DNA of 64,000 nucleotides from Kappaphycus alvarezii (Eukaryota; Rhodophyta; Florideophyceae; Gigartinales; Solieriaceae), in the NCBI GenBank assembly GCA_002205965.3, contig NADL03000666.1:930001-994000 (forward strand), written 5' to 3'. Position numbers and translations under genes: made by a program. The notes under the pieces were generated by a model. The model worked only from the letters and a program-made list of their open reading frames with translations, did not search any database and was not told the DNA's origin. Position 1 is the first letter of the stretch. Each line of letters opens with the position of its first letter. This document shows positions 20,641-31,929 of this stretch, piece by piece.

Positions 20641-23600
20641 CTACATTATTCCAATGAAATTACCTAAGACTGCCGCAGTATATAAAGTACGCTCGAGTCC
20701 CCTCTGCGAAACCCGAGAGATCAACAATTTGTCCTCCCCAAAAATTCCTTCAGTACCATACATCCGCGCTTTTCGCGGGATTAACTCCTCTACCAAAACG
20801 ATGGTGTGCTGGGCAGGCCCACTGAGTGAGTCAAACGCAATGGTTTGAAAGGTGAAGTCCGGTGCACGGATCGGAGAGTCAGAGGGAAGCGGGGGTTCGC
20901 GCGACAGCTTTGGTTCCAGATCCTGTACCTTCTTACGGTGCGCCAAGGCGGCAGCGCCGCCAGCGGCTGAGGTGACCTTGGTGTGGACGGCGGCATTAAA
21001 TGGAGAGAGGACGGTGATGTCACACGCGCCTGTCCTTGTCTCTTCGTTGCTCAGATCGGCGGGGTGGTGAGCCAGGATGTCTGCAGGCCGGAGCTCGGTG
21101 TCCGGGACAAGGAGAGGCACTTCGAATTGGCAGTCGAGTCCAGCGGCACGGAAGACATGGAACGCGAGCGCGTTGCGGAGCGCTTTGTGACGGTGTGTGT
21201 GGCCAAACCTGGCAGGGCAGAGTTCGGCCGCGTGACCGCCTAGGGGTCCATAATTCGTTCTCAATGTTGAGAGGTTAGCGGAAGTGAGTCGATGTACACT
21301 GGTAAACCGAGGTGACGGGATAGTATCACGTTCCATTGAGCCCGCAACACTTTGATAGCATTGGTAGGGTGGGCGACGAGGAATGCGCCGGCGGGGCTGT
21401 GGCGGAAGGCAAGGCCGCGGATCCGGTGCCTGATGTCGTCGGCACTGTTTCGATTAGGCTGGGGGGTTGCCAATGCGTCGTCTTGCCAGAATTTCTTGGC
21501 CCAGGCCTCCTGCTGCACTATATTTAGTTGAGTTTGGATGTTGGTGGGTGTGGCAGCTAGGGCAGTGGGGTCAAGGGGTTCAAGTTCAACACAGTAAGTG
21601 TGTCCAGGGATTCCAAGGCCATACTGACGGAGGGGCGGCCGGGCTTGGGTTAGGAGAAAAGCGCGGTCCCTGCGCAACCGGCGTCCTAGAAGGGCGACAG
21701 AGCGCGGAGTGGAGTATGCAGGGGGCCGTTTACGGGCCAGTGCAGGATCGATGATGCTGGCGGCAGCAGCATGTAGGAACGGAAAGACAACGGAGAAACA
21801 TTGGCCGATACACGGAATGGGCAGACAGATTTGGTCCCGCGCACTGGGAGTGAGGGAGATTCTGTGTAGTGCTGCATAAAGCGATTCTTGCAGTGCGTCG
21901 AACTCCACAGCAGCAGCGGCAGCGTGCTTAGGGTCAGCGAACTTGAAAGCATGGGTTAGCACCCAGACCGAGGCACAGATTCGGTGCATATGGAACCGGG
22001 CTCAGGGGTCTTCGATGCGGTTGAGGAGTTGGAAGGTGCGTTGACACCCCTCGATCTTGGACCTGAGATAGCTGCGCGTGAAAACCCGGTTGCCAATCGA
22101 AGCGCCGAGGAGTTCGAACCCGTCTGTCGAACACTCGTCGAGAGTATCCTTAGAGTAAAGCAGCACGGTCCGGAGGGAGCGTATGGGGACAGAGAATTCT
22201 TGTCTTCATCAGGTTGATAAACAACACGTATGCCGGACCCTGTCGGGAGAGAAGGCGCAGCGCTCGTGGGAGACCGTGCAGGGATCCCATGAAGGTCCCG
22301 TCGTCCGAGTACTATTGGTTGAGGGAAATGTCTGTGTCCTGTGCGATATTAGAAACAAGCGGCTGGATCGTGAGGGAGAACAGCTGCATACTGGCAGGGT
22401 CGCCATGTTGGGTGCCGTGAGCACTCGCCATGGTAGTGCCCTTGCGATTCGGGATAAGCAACGGGGGTTGAGAGCGGCCGTATATCATGGAGATGAATCG
22501 GGCGAGGGTAGGTGCGTGAGCGGGTAGACGACAGAGCATGGACTGGCGCTCAACGCGGTTCAACGCGTTGCGCGCATCGATTAGGGCAGTGGCCACATGA
22601 ATGGCTACAGCAAACCGGCTTAAAATCGTACAGGTGTTGTACACGATGGCGTCTATCTCAGCTTTGATACCATTGGCCGTTTCGAAGGGTCCAAGGAAAT
22701 CACTAGACTCGTCGAGGGCGGAAGGGAGCAGCGTCTTTGTGACGATCCGTCGAAAGGCCCGGGCCCACATCTATTGGGCGTATCTGGCCCGGCTTTGGCT
22801 GAAGCGGGAGAAGCGTCGCAGTCGTGAGGATAGGTGGGACCTAGTCGGGGAGATCACCATTCGCGATCCGCGTCACTAACTTTGTGAGGACACTGAGGCC
22901 AGTAACGACGGCTTCTGGGCTGACAGAACTCCTGACGAGTAGATGGAACCATCTTGACGGCATGCGGTTTGGGCCAGCCGTAGTGTCTCGCGAGATGCCG
23001 CGTGTCGCCTTTTCGACGGCGGCCTCCGTGATGGGTGGGAGTGGAGGGAGGCTTTCTGCGGGGAGGGGAATGATGGGATGGCAAGGCGTGGGATACAGGG
23101 CTCGGAGCTGCTCGAGTTTGGCCGGGTCTTCGACGTCTGCGAGCGGGGCATTGTGAAGAGACCGCATGGCCATACCGTACTGGGCGTCCGCACAGAGGAT
23201 CTCGGCGCGACGGCAGCGACAATTGGCGTTGCAGCCTGAGCCAGGAACAGGGCGATGGCGCTCGACCCATTCAGACCGAGCTTGGTGTGCACCAAGTGCT
23301 TCTGCCCACAGGGCGCCCCATTGTGAACCAGTATGGGCACGCCGGATGCGGTCTTGGAGGGCGGCCCGTTGGCCGTTTTGGTGGTGCCAGTCTTGCTCAC
23401 CGCGAAATTTGCGACGACGGACGGCCGTGGGCAGCATATGTAGGTGAAGGAAGGCCCGATAAGTGGCCTCTTCGCCTTGAGCGTTTGCGGCTGCTTTGAC
23501 CAGCGTGATTAGGAGTACGAACGGTTTGAGGGAGATGGCGCGAATATCTTGAAAATTTTCTACTTCGCGGTAGGGAGTGCGTAGTAGTTCCTCCGGCCTG

Positions 23601-24224
23601 GGAGGTAATGAACCGCATGGCGGATTCGGCTGGGATGTAGTGATGGCATGGCGGAGGAAGGCGAGTGCATGACGGTGGGGTCTAGTCAGAATAGTCCACC
23701 GCCGAAGCCGACGGATGCCGCTCGGCGGGCTCAGGCCTGGCTGTTTGTCTCGTTCCGCACATGACTGCTTTCGGGGGACAGAATGAGAGCGTCAAGTGGG
23801 TGTACTTGAGGGGGCACCCAGGCCGACGATGGCTACCTAGTTATAAGTGAATCCATACGGTCATTCGCCTCGTCAGGATGCCACACGCGCGCGGGACTGC
23901 GGCGCCTGAGTTCCCCTTGTGGAGCAGGCGGGGAATGGTCTGCCGGTGGGGAGAAGGCTGGTCATGCGTCCGACCGGGGGAGGGGGGTGGGGGGGCGGCA
24001 GGCACAGCACATTTGCTGCCCTTAAGTTCAGCTTCGGAAGTCTTGATGGCAGGAGTGGGGGCGACCGAATGGGCATTGTTAGGGGGCGGGGTAGACGGGA
24101 CAGTGGCGAGACTGACAATGGTCGAGGGGGCAGGGATGGTGGGTGCAGCGGCAGCTGCAGCGGCGTCACCCGGGCCGGCAGGGACTGCGGGGGTCTTGGC
24201 TTGAGCGGGGACCTTCCGTCTCAT
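20641..24224 (-). mobile_element. RLE-type LINE (family 1), copy A, longest copy
   Basis: Minus-strand element with most parts. An alanine/proline-rich N-terminus (24224-23841) begins MRRKVPAQAKTPAVPAG. Pre-RT and fingers (23437-22841) include DVEDPAKLEQLRALYP and TTAGPNRMPSRWFHLLV. RT palm: ALIDARNALN near 22587-22558 (catalytic Asp), GTQHGDPASMQLFSL near 22410, a TAG stop at 22312-22314, then YSDD at 22300-22311 (the YADD box) and FINLMKTRILCP. Thumb and linker run 22130-21261 (PLRQYGLGIPGHTY, WAKKFWQDDA, GLPVYIDSLPL). RLE runs 21250-20720: GHTHRHKALRNA, FEVPLLVPDTELRPADIL, ACDITVLSPF, FQTIAFDSLSGP. Stops and frame changes are present, so it is inactive. The order RT, zinc finger, endonuclease matches R2/HERO-like LINEs. 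No site preference can be read here. Confidence 0.8.
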
Positions 24225-25944
24225 GGACGTGGTTTAGAAGGGCATCTGCGAAAGGCTGTAGAATGTGCGGAGGCACACGAGAGCGGCGCTCATAGTTATT
24301 GAGACTGAAGGCTTACGACGCGGGCGGGTCTTCACACCGCCTTTGGCAAAGGACCCCAAGGCTTGGGCAGCTTGGGGCAGGGGCTGCGTACTCACGATTA
24401 GCTCATGACAGAGACCTGTTATGAAGGGGAAGATCTTCTTCTATGTCTTGGCGGCAGAGGCCGGGAAATAAACATATGTCAGTTTCCCTACGAGAGGGAT
24501 GATGACGTGTGGCGGTAGGTGGGTGTCCGCCACCTGCGCAGCTCCAGGAGGACCTGCTGAGCGGCATAGAAAGACGAGAAGGCATGACCAGGCGCGGGTG
24601 ACAGGGCCAGGTAGTAGAAAGGGGGAGCCAGGGGCGGGGCTATTCCGGATTCCCACTCCGGGAATGTGAAACAATTGAGGAATATGGTCTTTACTCCATC
24701 TGAAAACCGATGCCAAAGGCTTCCAAACCTCTGGTGGTTGCCAGCAGCAGCATTGATATGGTCAACTCTTGGAAGGTGCACTCACCTTCAACCAGCGACC
24801 CTTCAGCTTTTCGGGTATTCAAAGGACACATATATTCAAAGTAATCTGACAATGGGCGTCGCAACGTAATGCATTCAGAATGATAGCCTGTAAAGAGGTT
24901 GCAAAGGTCATTTCACATGTTTCGGAAGGTAGGCGCAGCGCGTTGAGCGTTGCATGCGCGAGGAAGGCCCAGGCAAGGATCAGGGCGGAGAGATCAGCCG
25001 CAGCCGATTGGCCAATGATTGCCTTGGCGCGAGGGGGAGTCATGACATGTGGACCAATAGGAGCGACGAGGCGTGGAGGGTTATAGGATTCCAATGGGAG
25101 GACGGTGGTGGAGGGCACGGCACTGGCAACTGCGGCTCAGGACGGGCGAATGGTAGCCGCGGCAGAACCATGAGGGGGGGTTGGAGAGAGGGGTGCGCCG
25201 AGCGCGGGGAGCGCTTGGCACGTTGGGGAAGGGACAGTTCGGAGGAGGGGAACAGCATGAGGCGCTGCCGCATGCTTTTAGGTTAAAAACCACACGGACC
25301 GTCCCGTACGCATCCCTTGCCCCGACAGCCACACATTGCGAGCTACATCGGTTAGCAGCGTGCAGTCGTTTGGCAAGAGCGAATGAGCGCGCCGCTTCAA
25401 GAAAAATTCGCAGGGCACAGCGAAGATTGGCACAAGGGCTACAGGTTACCGTCAGAATGCAAGTGGATCAGGTACAGTACTGCTCACGGGACGAGTCGGT
25501 AGTGCGTCACATTTCAAGAGTACTCCGTGCAGGTAATGAACAGTAGTATAAAAGTTTGTCCATAATACTACCATCTTTAATCTACTACACAAGGACAAGG
25601 CGAAGGAACACTCTCTCCGCCATTGAATACATAGATAGGAGGGTTGCAGAAAGAGGGTCCTGAACGGGGCAGCGACGTTTTGAATCATCTCTTGAAAAGA
25701 TATAATCAGCCTAAGGTCATTCCTTGCGCTACTCGTTTGGATAACCTCTACGGCCAACTACTCACTCTACCAAGCCTTATCTCGAGGCTGACACATTGGC
25801 ATACTGTGAGATAAAGTCTGACATAAAAAAAGCAAATTGATACATCATTCATGGTATCATAGCCAAGAAATCATAGGCAACACAAGTGCCAGCCTCCGCC
25901 AACATCTCCCAACACCAGCACTTATCGGAACCTTCCACCACGCA
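24225..25944. other. Unassigned stretch between LINE copy A and the CobW-family gene
   Basis: Several minus-strand frames of 90-100 codons occur (for example 24819-25118, leucine/alanine-rich, and 24488-24781 with APGHAFSSFYAAQQVLLELR). I recognise no domain in them. They could be the 5' part of LINE copy A or a decayed gene. A GGTACAGTACTG string lies near 25471. The 25,760-25,940 part is the 3' flank of the CobW-family gene. Confidence 0.3.
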
Positions 25945-27426
25945 TCACTCCTTCGCACCACTCTTACCGTTGCTCTTACCTTCCTCTTCACTCTCTCCAT
26001 CACTGCCCTCCTCGCTGTCCTCCCCCTCCTCTTCTTCATCGTCATCCCACTCCGGGAAAGGATCTGTCATCAACGACCACACCTTGGGCTCAAACTTGTC
26101 AGCCTTCAATAAGCACCCGTCCAGCTTGGCACGCAGTCTCGGCTCATCCATAGGGTCCACTCCAATGAACACTAGCTCCTGTTTACGGTCACCCCACACC
26201 TTGTCAAACTCGCCGTCCGCCTGCTTCTTGAATTCCGGGTCTTTCAGCTGCTCCTCCAAAACTTCCTGGGGCGCCGACGCCCACCAGATGCCGATCTTAT
26301 CTAACTTTAATGATGATCCAGCCATCGACAACTCCCCAATTACATCTGGCCGAGTGGCAAGCCAAAAGTAGCCCTTGGCACGCACTACCCCCGGCCATGG
26401 TTCGTCGATAAACTCGCTCAACTTTTGCGGGTTGAACGGTTGCCGGGCCTTGAATACAAAGGACCGGATGCCGTATTCCAGTGTCTCCGGCACATGGTCC
26501 TTGAATCCGTTGAGCTCCTTGAACCACATCGGGTGCTGCTGTGCTTTCTCAAAGTCAAACCGGCCGGTACCCAAAACTGATTTGAGAGGGACACTAGAAT
26601 AATCTGTTTCATACACGACGGCACCGGAGTTGAGAGCGCGGATAATCTTGCGTGCGGCGTTGAGGTCCCCCTCTGACGTAGACGACACCTTGTTCAGCAA
26701 GATAGTGTCGGCGAATTCAATCTGGTCGACCAGGAGATCAGCCAATGTGCGCTCGTCATCTTCACCGGCGGTCTCCCCACGATCACGGAGGTAGTCGCTG
26801 GACGAGTAGTTTTTGAACAGACTGGCCGAGTCGACTACAGTAACCATAGAGTCGAGAGACGCGATGTCTTGCAAACTCTCGCCATTCTCATCACGAAACT
26901 CGAAAGTCGAAGCGACCGGCAGCGGCTCGGAGATTCCTGTGGACTCGATAAGCAAATGGTCGAAGCGGTCCTGTTCTGCCAGCTCCTTGACGCCTTTAAG
27001 AAGGTCGTCACGAAGTGTGCAGCAGATGCAACCGTTTGTCATCTCGACCAGCTGCTCTTCAGTGCGAGACAAGTTGGCGCCACCGTCGCGTACGAGGTTG
27101 GCGTCGATGTTGACCTCGCTCATGTCGTTGACGATTACGGCGACTCGCATTCCCTCGCGGTTGTTCAAGATGTGGTTGAGGAGGGTAGTCTTGCCTGCGC
27201 CGAGAAAGCCAGAGAGGACGGTTACTGGCAGGCGCTTGGAGGTTCCCATTTCCTTCACCATGGTGTTAGAAGCAGAACAGAAGAAGTTGGGGAGTGGGTG
27301 AGCACGTCGGAAAGGTGGATTGGTGACGGTGGTGGGAAGACTGGTGAGGGTAGGAGGCTTTGATGGAAAGACAGAACGGAAGAATGCTGGCACCGGTACA
27401 AAAAAAGGGCTGGCTCTACTGATCAT
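25945..27426 (-). CDS. COG0523 (CobW/P47K) G3E-type metallochaperone GTPase, possibly organelle-targeted
   Basis: A single-exon frame of 493 codons from ATG 27424-27426. An internal ATG at 27259-27261 has a better context (caccATGG) and would give 438 codons. G3E GTPase marks (numbered from 27426): P-loop GFLGAGKTT about 73-81; NDMSEVN about 100; metal-binding CICC at 133-136; [24 protein letters not shown] guanine-specificity loop. The CobW_C domain follows ([17 protein letters not shown] to [10 protein letters not shown]). The tail is strongly acidic ([13 protein letters not shown] and more) and may bind metal or be disordered. The first 55 residues are rich in S, P, F and R with few acids, as in a plastid or mitochondrial transit peptide. 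Family role: GTP-driven delivery of zinc or another metal to client enzymes. The client is unknown. A truncated duplicate lies at 30.2-30.8 kb. Confidence 0.9.
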   Translation of the reverse strand: MISRASPFFVPVPAFFRSVFPSKPPTLTSLPTTVTNPPFRRAHPLPNFFCSASNTMVKEMGTSKRLPVTVLSGFLGAGKTTLLNHILNNREGMRVAVIVNDMSEVNIDANLVRDGGANLSRTEEQLVEMTNGCICCTLRDDLLKGVKELAEQDRFDHLLIESTGISEPLPVASTFEFRDENGESLQDIASLDSMVTVVDSASLFKNYSSSDYLRDRGETAGEDDERTLADLLVDQIEFADTILLNKVSSTSEGDLNAARKIIRALNSGAVVYETDYSSVPLKSVLGTGRFDFEKAQQHPMWFKELNGFKDHVPETLEYGIRSFVFKARQPFNPQKLSEFIDEPWPGVVRAKGYFWLATRPDVIGELSMAGSSLKLDKIGIWWASAPQEVLEEQLKDPEFKKQADGEFDKVWGDRKQELVFIGVDPMDEPRLRAKLDGCLLKADKFEPKVWSLMTDPFPEWDDDEEEEGEDSEEGSDGESEEEGKSNGKSGAKE

Positions 27427-28237
27427 CTTGTTGGACGGTGCGCACGAAATTACTTTTTTCTGGTACAGGTGCGCAAGGCGACGACGGCACAATAAATAGA
27501 CAAAATTGCACTGTAAGTACTGTAAAATACTGGACAGTCTGCATTCTCTCTTTTCACTATGAATCTCCATAAACACAGTACTCCACTGTAAAGTTGTAGG
27601 TTGCGCGATTACCAATGGTCACCAAAGGTCACCAATCATTGGTGGTTATTCAACACACTACAGTACAGTATTGTACTGTGCAGTGCAGTATGCAAGGCAT
27701 TTGTAAGGTTCACCGCACGTGATACATTCTAAAGCGTACTTGTACAATCTACAACACAGTGCAGTCTACAGTACTTTACAGTACCACTGGTGTTCTGTCC
27801 TGTCCTCCAAACTTTCACATGTGCTGTGCTTACAGTACTGTACAGGACAGTGCAGTACGACAAGTAGATCACACTACTCACTACAGTACAATAGTTCAAA
27901 GCGAGAGATCTTTGCGCTCCAATCGATGGGACCTGGATTCCTGCCGTCAAATATCTATGAAACAGATATTTGACCGTTTGAATCTGTCACTTGAGCCATA
28001 CGCCTACAGTACAGTACATACTGTACAGTACAGTAAAGTTACATTCTCAAAGAAAGGTGGCCCTTGCCACGCTCCACGCAGTCTCCCGTCAAGAAACGCC
28101 ACCCTCGATACTCCGCGCTGTCACGTTCCACCATTTTTCGTCAGGGGAGATTAATACATGTTCACCACACCACTGCCAGTTATGCCCATCAGACCAGAAA
28201 GCACACCACAACCACATGCACCACACACCCACTTTAA
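27427..28237. promoter_or_regulatory. 5' flank of the CobW-family gene with dense GTACTGTAC-type motifs
   Basis: No coding region is recognised. The stretch holds at least five clusters of TACAGTACAG/CAGTACTGTA sequence: about 27505-27530, 27658-27690, 27768-27785, 27830-27860 and 28004-28036. It is presumably the promoter region of the gene to its left. Whether the motifs bind a factor or are only a decayed microsatellite cannot be told. Confidence 0.4.
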
Positions 28238-28442
28238 ATGAAATTCATTTACCCACGCGGCTCGTGCATCCGATCTGATCCAACCAGGGTGCTCAAAATC
28301 TACAGCGCCCTCCACCGCAGCAGTCCCGAGGCACCAACGCCTTCCCACACACAAACAGAAGTCCCAGCTACCATATCCAGCCTTCCTCCCTCCCTCACCT
28401 CCACCACTCTGTCAAACTCGCGTTCAATTCAACCCACCCCCC

Positions 28443-28595
28443 ATGGCTTCCCTGCAGCCCAACCCCCTGCCCCCCTACTCCAGTCTCCCTCCGCACCCCA
28501 CGCGCCTTCACCGTCATTCACCGCCCATCTCCACGCCAGCTTGTCGCCGTGATCTTGCCCACGTCGACTCACTCCGACGACACCATGCCAGCTAA
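28443..28595 (+). other. Short frame in a C-rich stretch, possible truncated 5' gene end
   Basis: An ATG in good context (cccATGG) opens a 50-codon frame (MASLQPNPLPPYSSLPPHP…). The upstream region (28240-28440) is C-rich, like the flank of the CBM48 gene. No domain is seen. It may be the 5' remnant of a gene cut off near 28600, or chance. Confidence 0.2.
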
Positions 28596-29399
28596 GTCGC
28601 GCACCTATTTTTGCCCACGTTGCTGACCTTTTCCAGTTTGACTGGTTTTCCGCGCCGAGGTTGAAATTTTGCGTCGCCTTGCATCACATACTTGGACATG
28701 GCGCTCTGAACATACCCGCCCTTATTGCATCTCAGATCCCCTACCATAGAAAAAGCACAGCTCAGCCGTTTTTTCGAGTGCCACTGGCGATCGGTCTGCT
28801 CAGATGCCTTCGACCCAGAAAGTCCCCACGCAGTCCACGGGTAAACAGTCGTTTCCATAAAAGCGGTTTGTGCTTCATTCCGTTCCGACGAGTTGAATGT
28901 TTTATTCGTCAGGAATTCACGGGAAGTGCCCGAAGTTAAATATCGGTAGAACCATCGACAAAGGGAAGCACGTGGGTTACTTTCTTTTACATGGCACGTC
29001 CACTGGAACTGTAGAGGGTACCTTTCTGGAATCAAGTCTCATTGTTCAAAGGATGAAACAGCCGTTACTGCTCATATTCACAAAATTGCTGCTGACATCG
29101 ACAGCCCGTCTCAAGTTAATTTCTTGAGCACCTACGTTGGATACACGAAGCTCACATTACAGCTACAACCAAACTGTCCATGCTGTCTGTGGGAGAAGAG
29201 CGCCCTCTAGGTAACAACGGGCCTCTCCATAGATATGCGATGTGATAAAGGCTTGGCAATGGTAGATTCTTTGTCGGACCGTCCGATAAACAACGGAAGC
29301 GGCACACAATTTGGGAAACAAACTCATACGGTGGGCGAGTGGTGGCGTGGGAGGACAGACCGTGAATAAAAGGCGATAGGCCGGAGGGAGAAGCTCGAG
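28596..29399. other. Unassigned stretch
   Basis: The minus-strand frame 28592-29035 (147 codons) and plus-strand frames at 28661-29127 overlap. None shows a recognisable domain. Composition is intermediate. I see nothing firm. Confidence 0.3.
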
Positions 29400-29960
29400 G
29401 GGTTATTAAGATGTTCGAGTGCTTGAAGGGTCGAAGAGATAGTTTGCGCCAATCATCACGGACCTTGTCACGACGGGCGATCTTAGCATCACCCCAACGA
29501 TCTCAGTGGTCCTAAAGAGAAAAGAGGCTTTGATAGAAACAGTGTTGATGTCGAGCGTGAGGAGACTAGCCACGGTCGCGGATGGGGGCAGTAGGCCGCA
29601 CAAGTATGTAGCTCAATACCAGGGATGCGGAAAGGGACCTCGAACCTGAAGTCATGTTCAGCAGCGTGAATAGTTGTGATCTTGGAGGCGGCCAAACTCA
29701 TAGGGGCAGAGGTTGGTGGCAGGGTTGCCGAACCCATCCGTTGGCTTGCTGCAGTTTTGCCATGTTGCGGGCGGTCACGGAGACAATCAGGCCCAGTCTC
29801 TTGAAGGATGACAGTCCGGTGGTTTGCGGGAATGGCGAGAGCCTTGGTTAGGTGGCCCGTTAGGAATGAAGCGGCCTTGCCGTGGCGGATGGCTCGACTA
29901 AGAATGCGGAGACGTATATCATCGTCCCTGTGTAGAACGGAGGCGGTGGAGTCCTACTCG
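29400..29960 (-). mobile_element. LINE family 1 fragment (linker and RLE start), decayed
   Basis: The minus strand reads HRDDDIRLRILSRAIRHGKA, SFLTGHLTKALAIPANHRTV, then after a frame change FEVPFRIPGIELHTCA, matching the linker and endonuclease start of LINE copy A. The catalytic P-A-D is not preserved. Confidence 0.6.
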
Positions 29961-29983
29961 CCATCTATCCAGGGGGCCATGCT

Positions 29984-30114
29984 GTGACATCCTGTCCCAA
30001 TTTTGACATCCTGTCCCAATTTTGACATCCTGTCCCAATTTTGACACCCTGTCCCAATTTTGACACCCTGTCCCAATTTTGACACCCTGTCCCAATTTTG
30101 ACATCCTGCCACAA
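29984..30114. repeat. 19-bp minisatellite, about 6.9 copies
   Basis: The tandem unit TTTTGACATCCTGTCCCAA has single T/C variants (catcctg or caccctg). The repeat has no spacers. It lies between a LINE fragment and the CobW-family pseudogene. Confidence 0.9.
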
Positions 30115-30185
30115 CTTCCTCCGAGATCCGCCTTTGATTGGGATTAATGAGACCTTTCATTAGGCGTTTCCATGCCAACTTACCT

Positions 30186-30778
30186 ATACCGTAACTCTCA
30201 TCTTCTTCTTCACCCTATTCCTGACTGCCCTCCTCATTCTCCTTTTCGCCGTCCTCTTCCTCGTCCTCCTCTTCTTCATCGTCATCCCACTCCGGGAAGG
30301 GATCTGTCATCAATGACCACTAACTTGGGCTCAAACTTGTCAGCCTTCAGCAGGCACCCTTCGAGTTTGGCTCGCAGTCTCGGCTCATCCATAGGGTCCA
30401 CTCCTGTGAACACTAGCTCCGGCTTGCGATCGACCCACACCTTGTCAAACTCGCCGTCCGCCTGCTTGAATTCCGGGTCTTTCAGCTGCTCCTCCAAAAC
30501 TTCTCGGGGCGCCGACGCCCACCAGATGCCGATCTTATCTAACTTTAATGATGCAGCCATCGACAACTCCCCAATTACATCTGGCCGAATGGCAAGCCAA
30601 AGTAGCCCTTGGCACGCACTACCCTCGGCCATAGTTCGTCGATAAACTTGCTCAGCTTTTGCGGGTTGAACGGGCCTTGAATACAAAGGACCGGATGCCG
30701 TATTCCAGTGTCTCCGGCACATGGTCCTTGAGTCCGTTGAGCTCCTTGAACCACATCGGGTGCTGCTGTGCTTTCTCA
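30186..30778 (-). pseudogene. Truncated duplicate of the CobW-family gene (3' third)
   Basis: Aligns with 25955-26559 of the intact gene at roughly 93% identity by eye and covers the CobW_C domain and acidic tail only. The P-loop and CICC parts are absent. Relative to the parent it has an 8-bp deletion near 30675 (ggttgaacgggcc), a 1-bp deletion near 30600, 3-bp deletions near 30465 and 30555, and a 1-bp insertion near 30322, so the frame is broken. It ends abruptly at 30778, where a family-2 LINE fragment begins. There is no poly(A) tract, so a DNA-level segmental duplication is likelier than a processed copy. Confidence 0.85.
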
Positions 30779-30784
30779 AGGAGT

Positions 30785-31650
30785 GCAAGAAGGCATTTCC
30801 CCGGTGATCAAAGAAGCCAGGCATTCCGCGCCTCTATGGCCCTCCCGGGGGCCAAGGAATGGGTGTACTGCGCCCCGTGCCCCGGCCTCAAAATGAGTAT
30901 TGACACCCGCTAATTCGCGGTGTGGCTCCAATACTACTGTCAAGTCCCGCTGTTCCCTTCGGACCTCCCATCCCGAGACGAGACTGCCCCGAAACCCTCG
31001 ACTATTTCGGGGATCACCTCCTTCACTGCAGATATGGTGGGCACAGAACTCGACGGCATGACCATCAAGTGGCCCTCTTTGCGCAAGACCTGCAGAAAGC
31101 GGCCTGTCACCCCGCCGTCGAACCGCGGGACGGGGTCCATCGCAGGAGGCCAAACATCCGGGCGATGGGAAGCAGTGGAGGTACGGATTCCTTTGACGTG
31201 ACGTTCGTCAACCCCCTGGCGCCCTCCCACAGGAGGGCACAAACATTTAATCCGCTCACCTCTATAAATGCGGCCGTCTCTGCGAAGCATAGAAGATATG
31301 ATTCTTTTATTGCAACCTCTGTGAGAAGTAAGCTCGTGCCTATACCTATATCTATTCTCGGAAGTTGGCACCCAGACGCTTATAGGGTGCTAACCGATGT
31401 CGCGCGGAACGTGGCCGTTAGGGCGATGGAGGTATATGGTAAGGTCCGAGCGGTACTTACTCAGAGGCACCCTGCCGCTGACGTAATGTCCAACGCAGCT
31501 TGTCTTTCAAGCGGCCTTGAGCCGCCTTTTTAGGGAAATTTAAGAGTGTACGGTACAGTACTACTGGTCATCCGGTAGGATATTCCGGGCCACATCCGAC
31601 CACATCTTTCAAACATTAAATCACCCTACAGTACATTTTCCCCTTGTTAC
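30785..31650 (+). mobile_element. RLE-type LINE family 2, 3' fragment
   Basis: The plus strand reads PGAKEWVYCAPCPGLKMSID, then a finger-like CPETLDYFGDHLLHC, then RRHDHQVALFAQDLQ, RRRPNIRAMGSSGGTDSFDV and TFVNPLAPS: an R2-like restriction-like endonuclease (H, P-N/D, D-V). The 3' part (SILGSWHPDAYRVLTDVARN to SSGLEPPF) continues to about 31530, followed by a 3' tail to about 31650. It differs from family 1 in the GGTD-FDVTFV core. A 5'-truncated copy. Confidence 0.7.
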
Positions 31651-31747
31651 AAATTGAGGGGGGGGGAATCTTTTAATGTGTTCAAATTGAAGCACAGAAG
31701 GTTGGCAACTCGAAGAGAAAAAAAATTGGGGTGCTTTACTGATTAGT

Positions 31748-31925
31748 GCCTCAGAGGCACGCTGCCGCGGCCGTAATGTCCAACACAGCCTATCTGCTGG
31801 GGGGCCTTGAGCCGGCCTTTTAGGGTAATTTCAGAGGTATTAGTGGGCACCCTGTCGGATATCCCGGCCCACAACCGACCATATCTTTCAAATATTGAAT
31901 CAATCTACATTTTCCCCTGATTAGG
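31748..31925 (+). repeat. Second copy of the LINE family 2 3' tail
   Basis: A direct repeat of 31460-31645 (cagaggcac, then gccg…gtaatgtccaac, the ccttttagggtaatttcag stretch, and ccgaccatatctttcaaa). It is strongly 5'-truncated, carrying only the end of the reading frame and the 3' tail. Confidence 0.7.
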
Positions 31926-31929
31926 GATG

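Noticed and set aside
28592-29035. 147-codon minus frame as a gene
   Set aside because: No recognisable domain and overlapping open frames on the other strand of similar length.
29984-30114. Possible CRISPR array
   Set aside because: Direct tandem repeats with no spacers, in a eukaryotic sequence.
29919-30178. Minus-strand frames with repeated GCQNWDRVSKLGQ-like units, suggesting a repeat protein
   Set aside because: They are translations of a 19-bp minisatellite; a unit not divisible by three simply cycles the frames.
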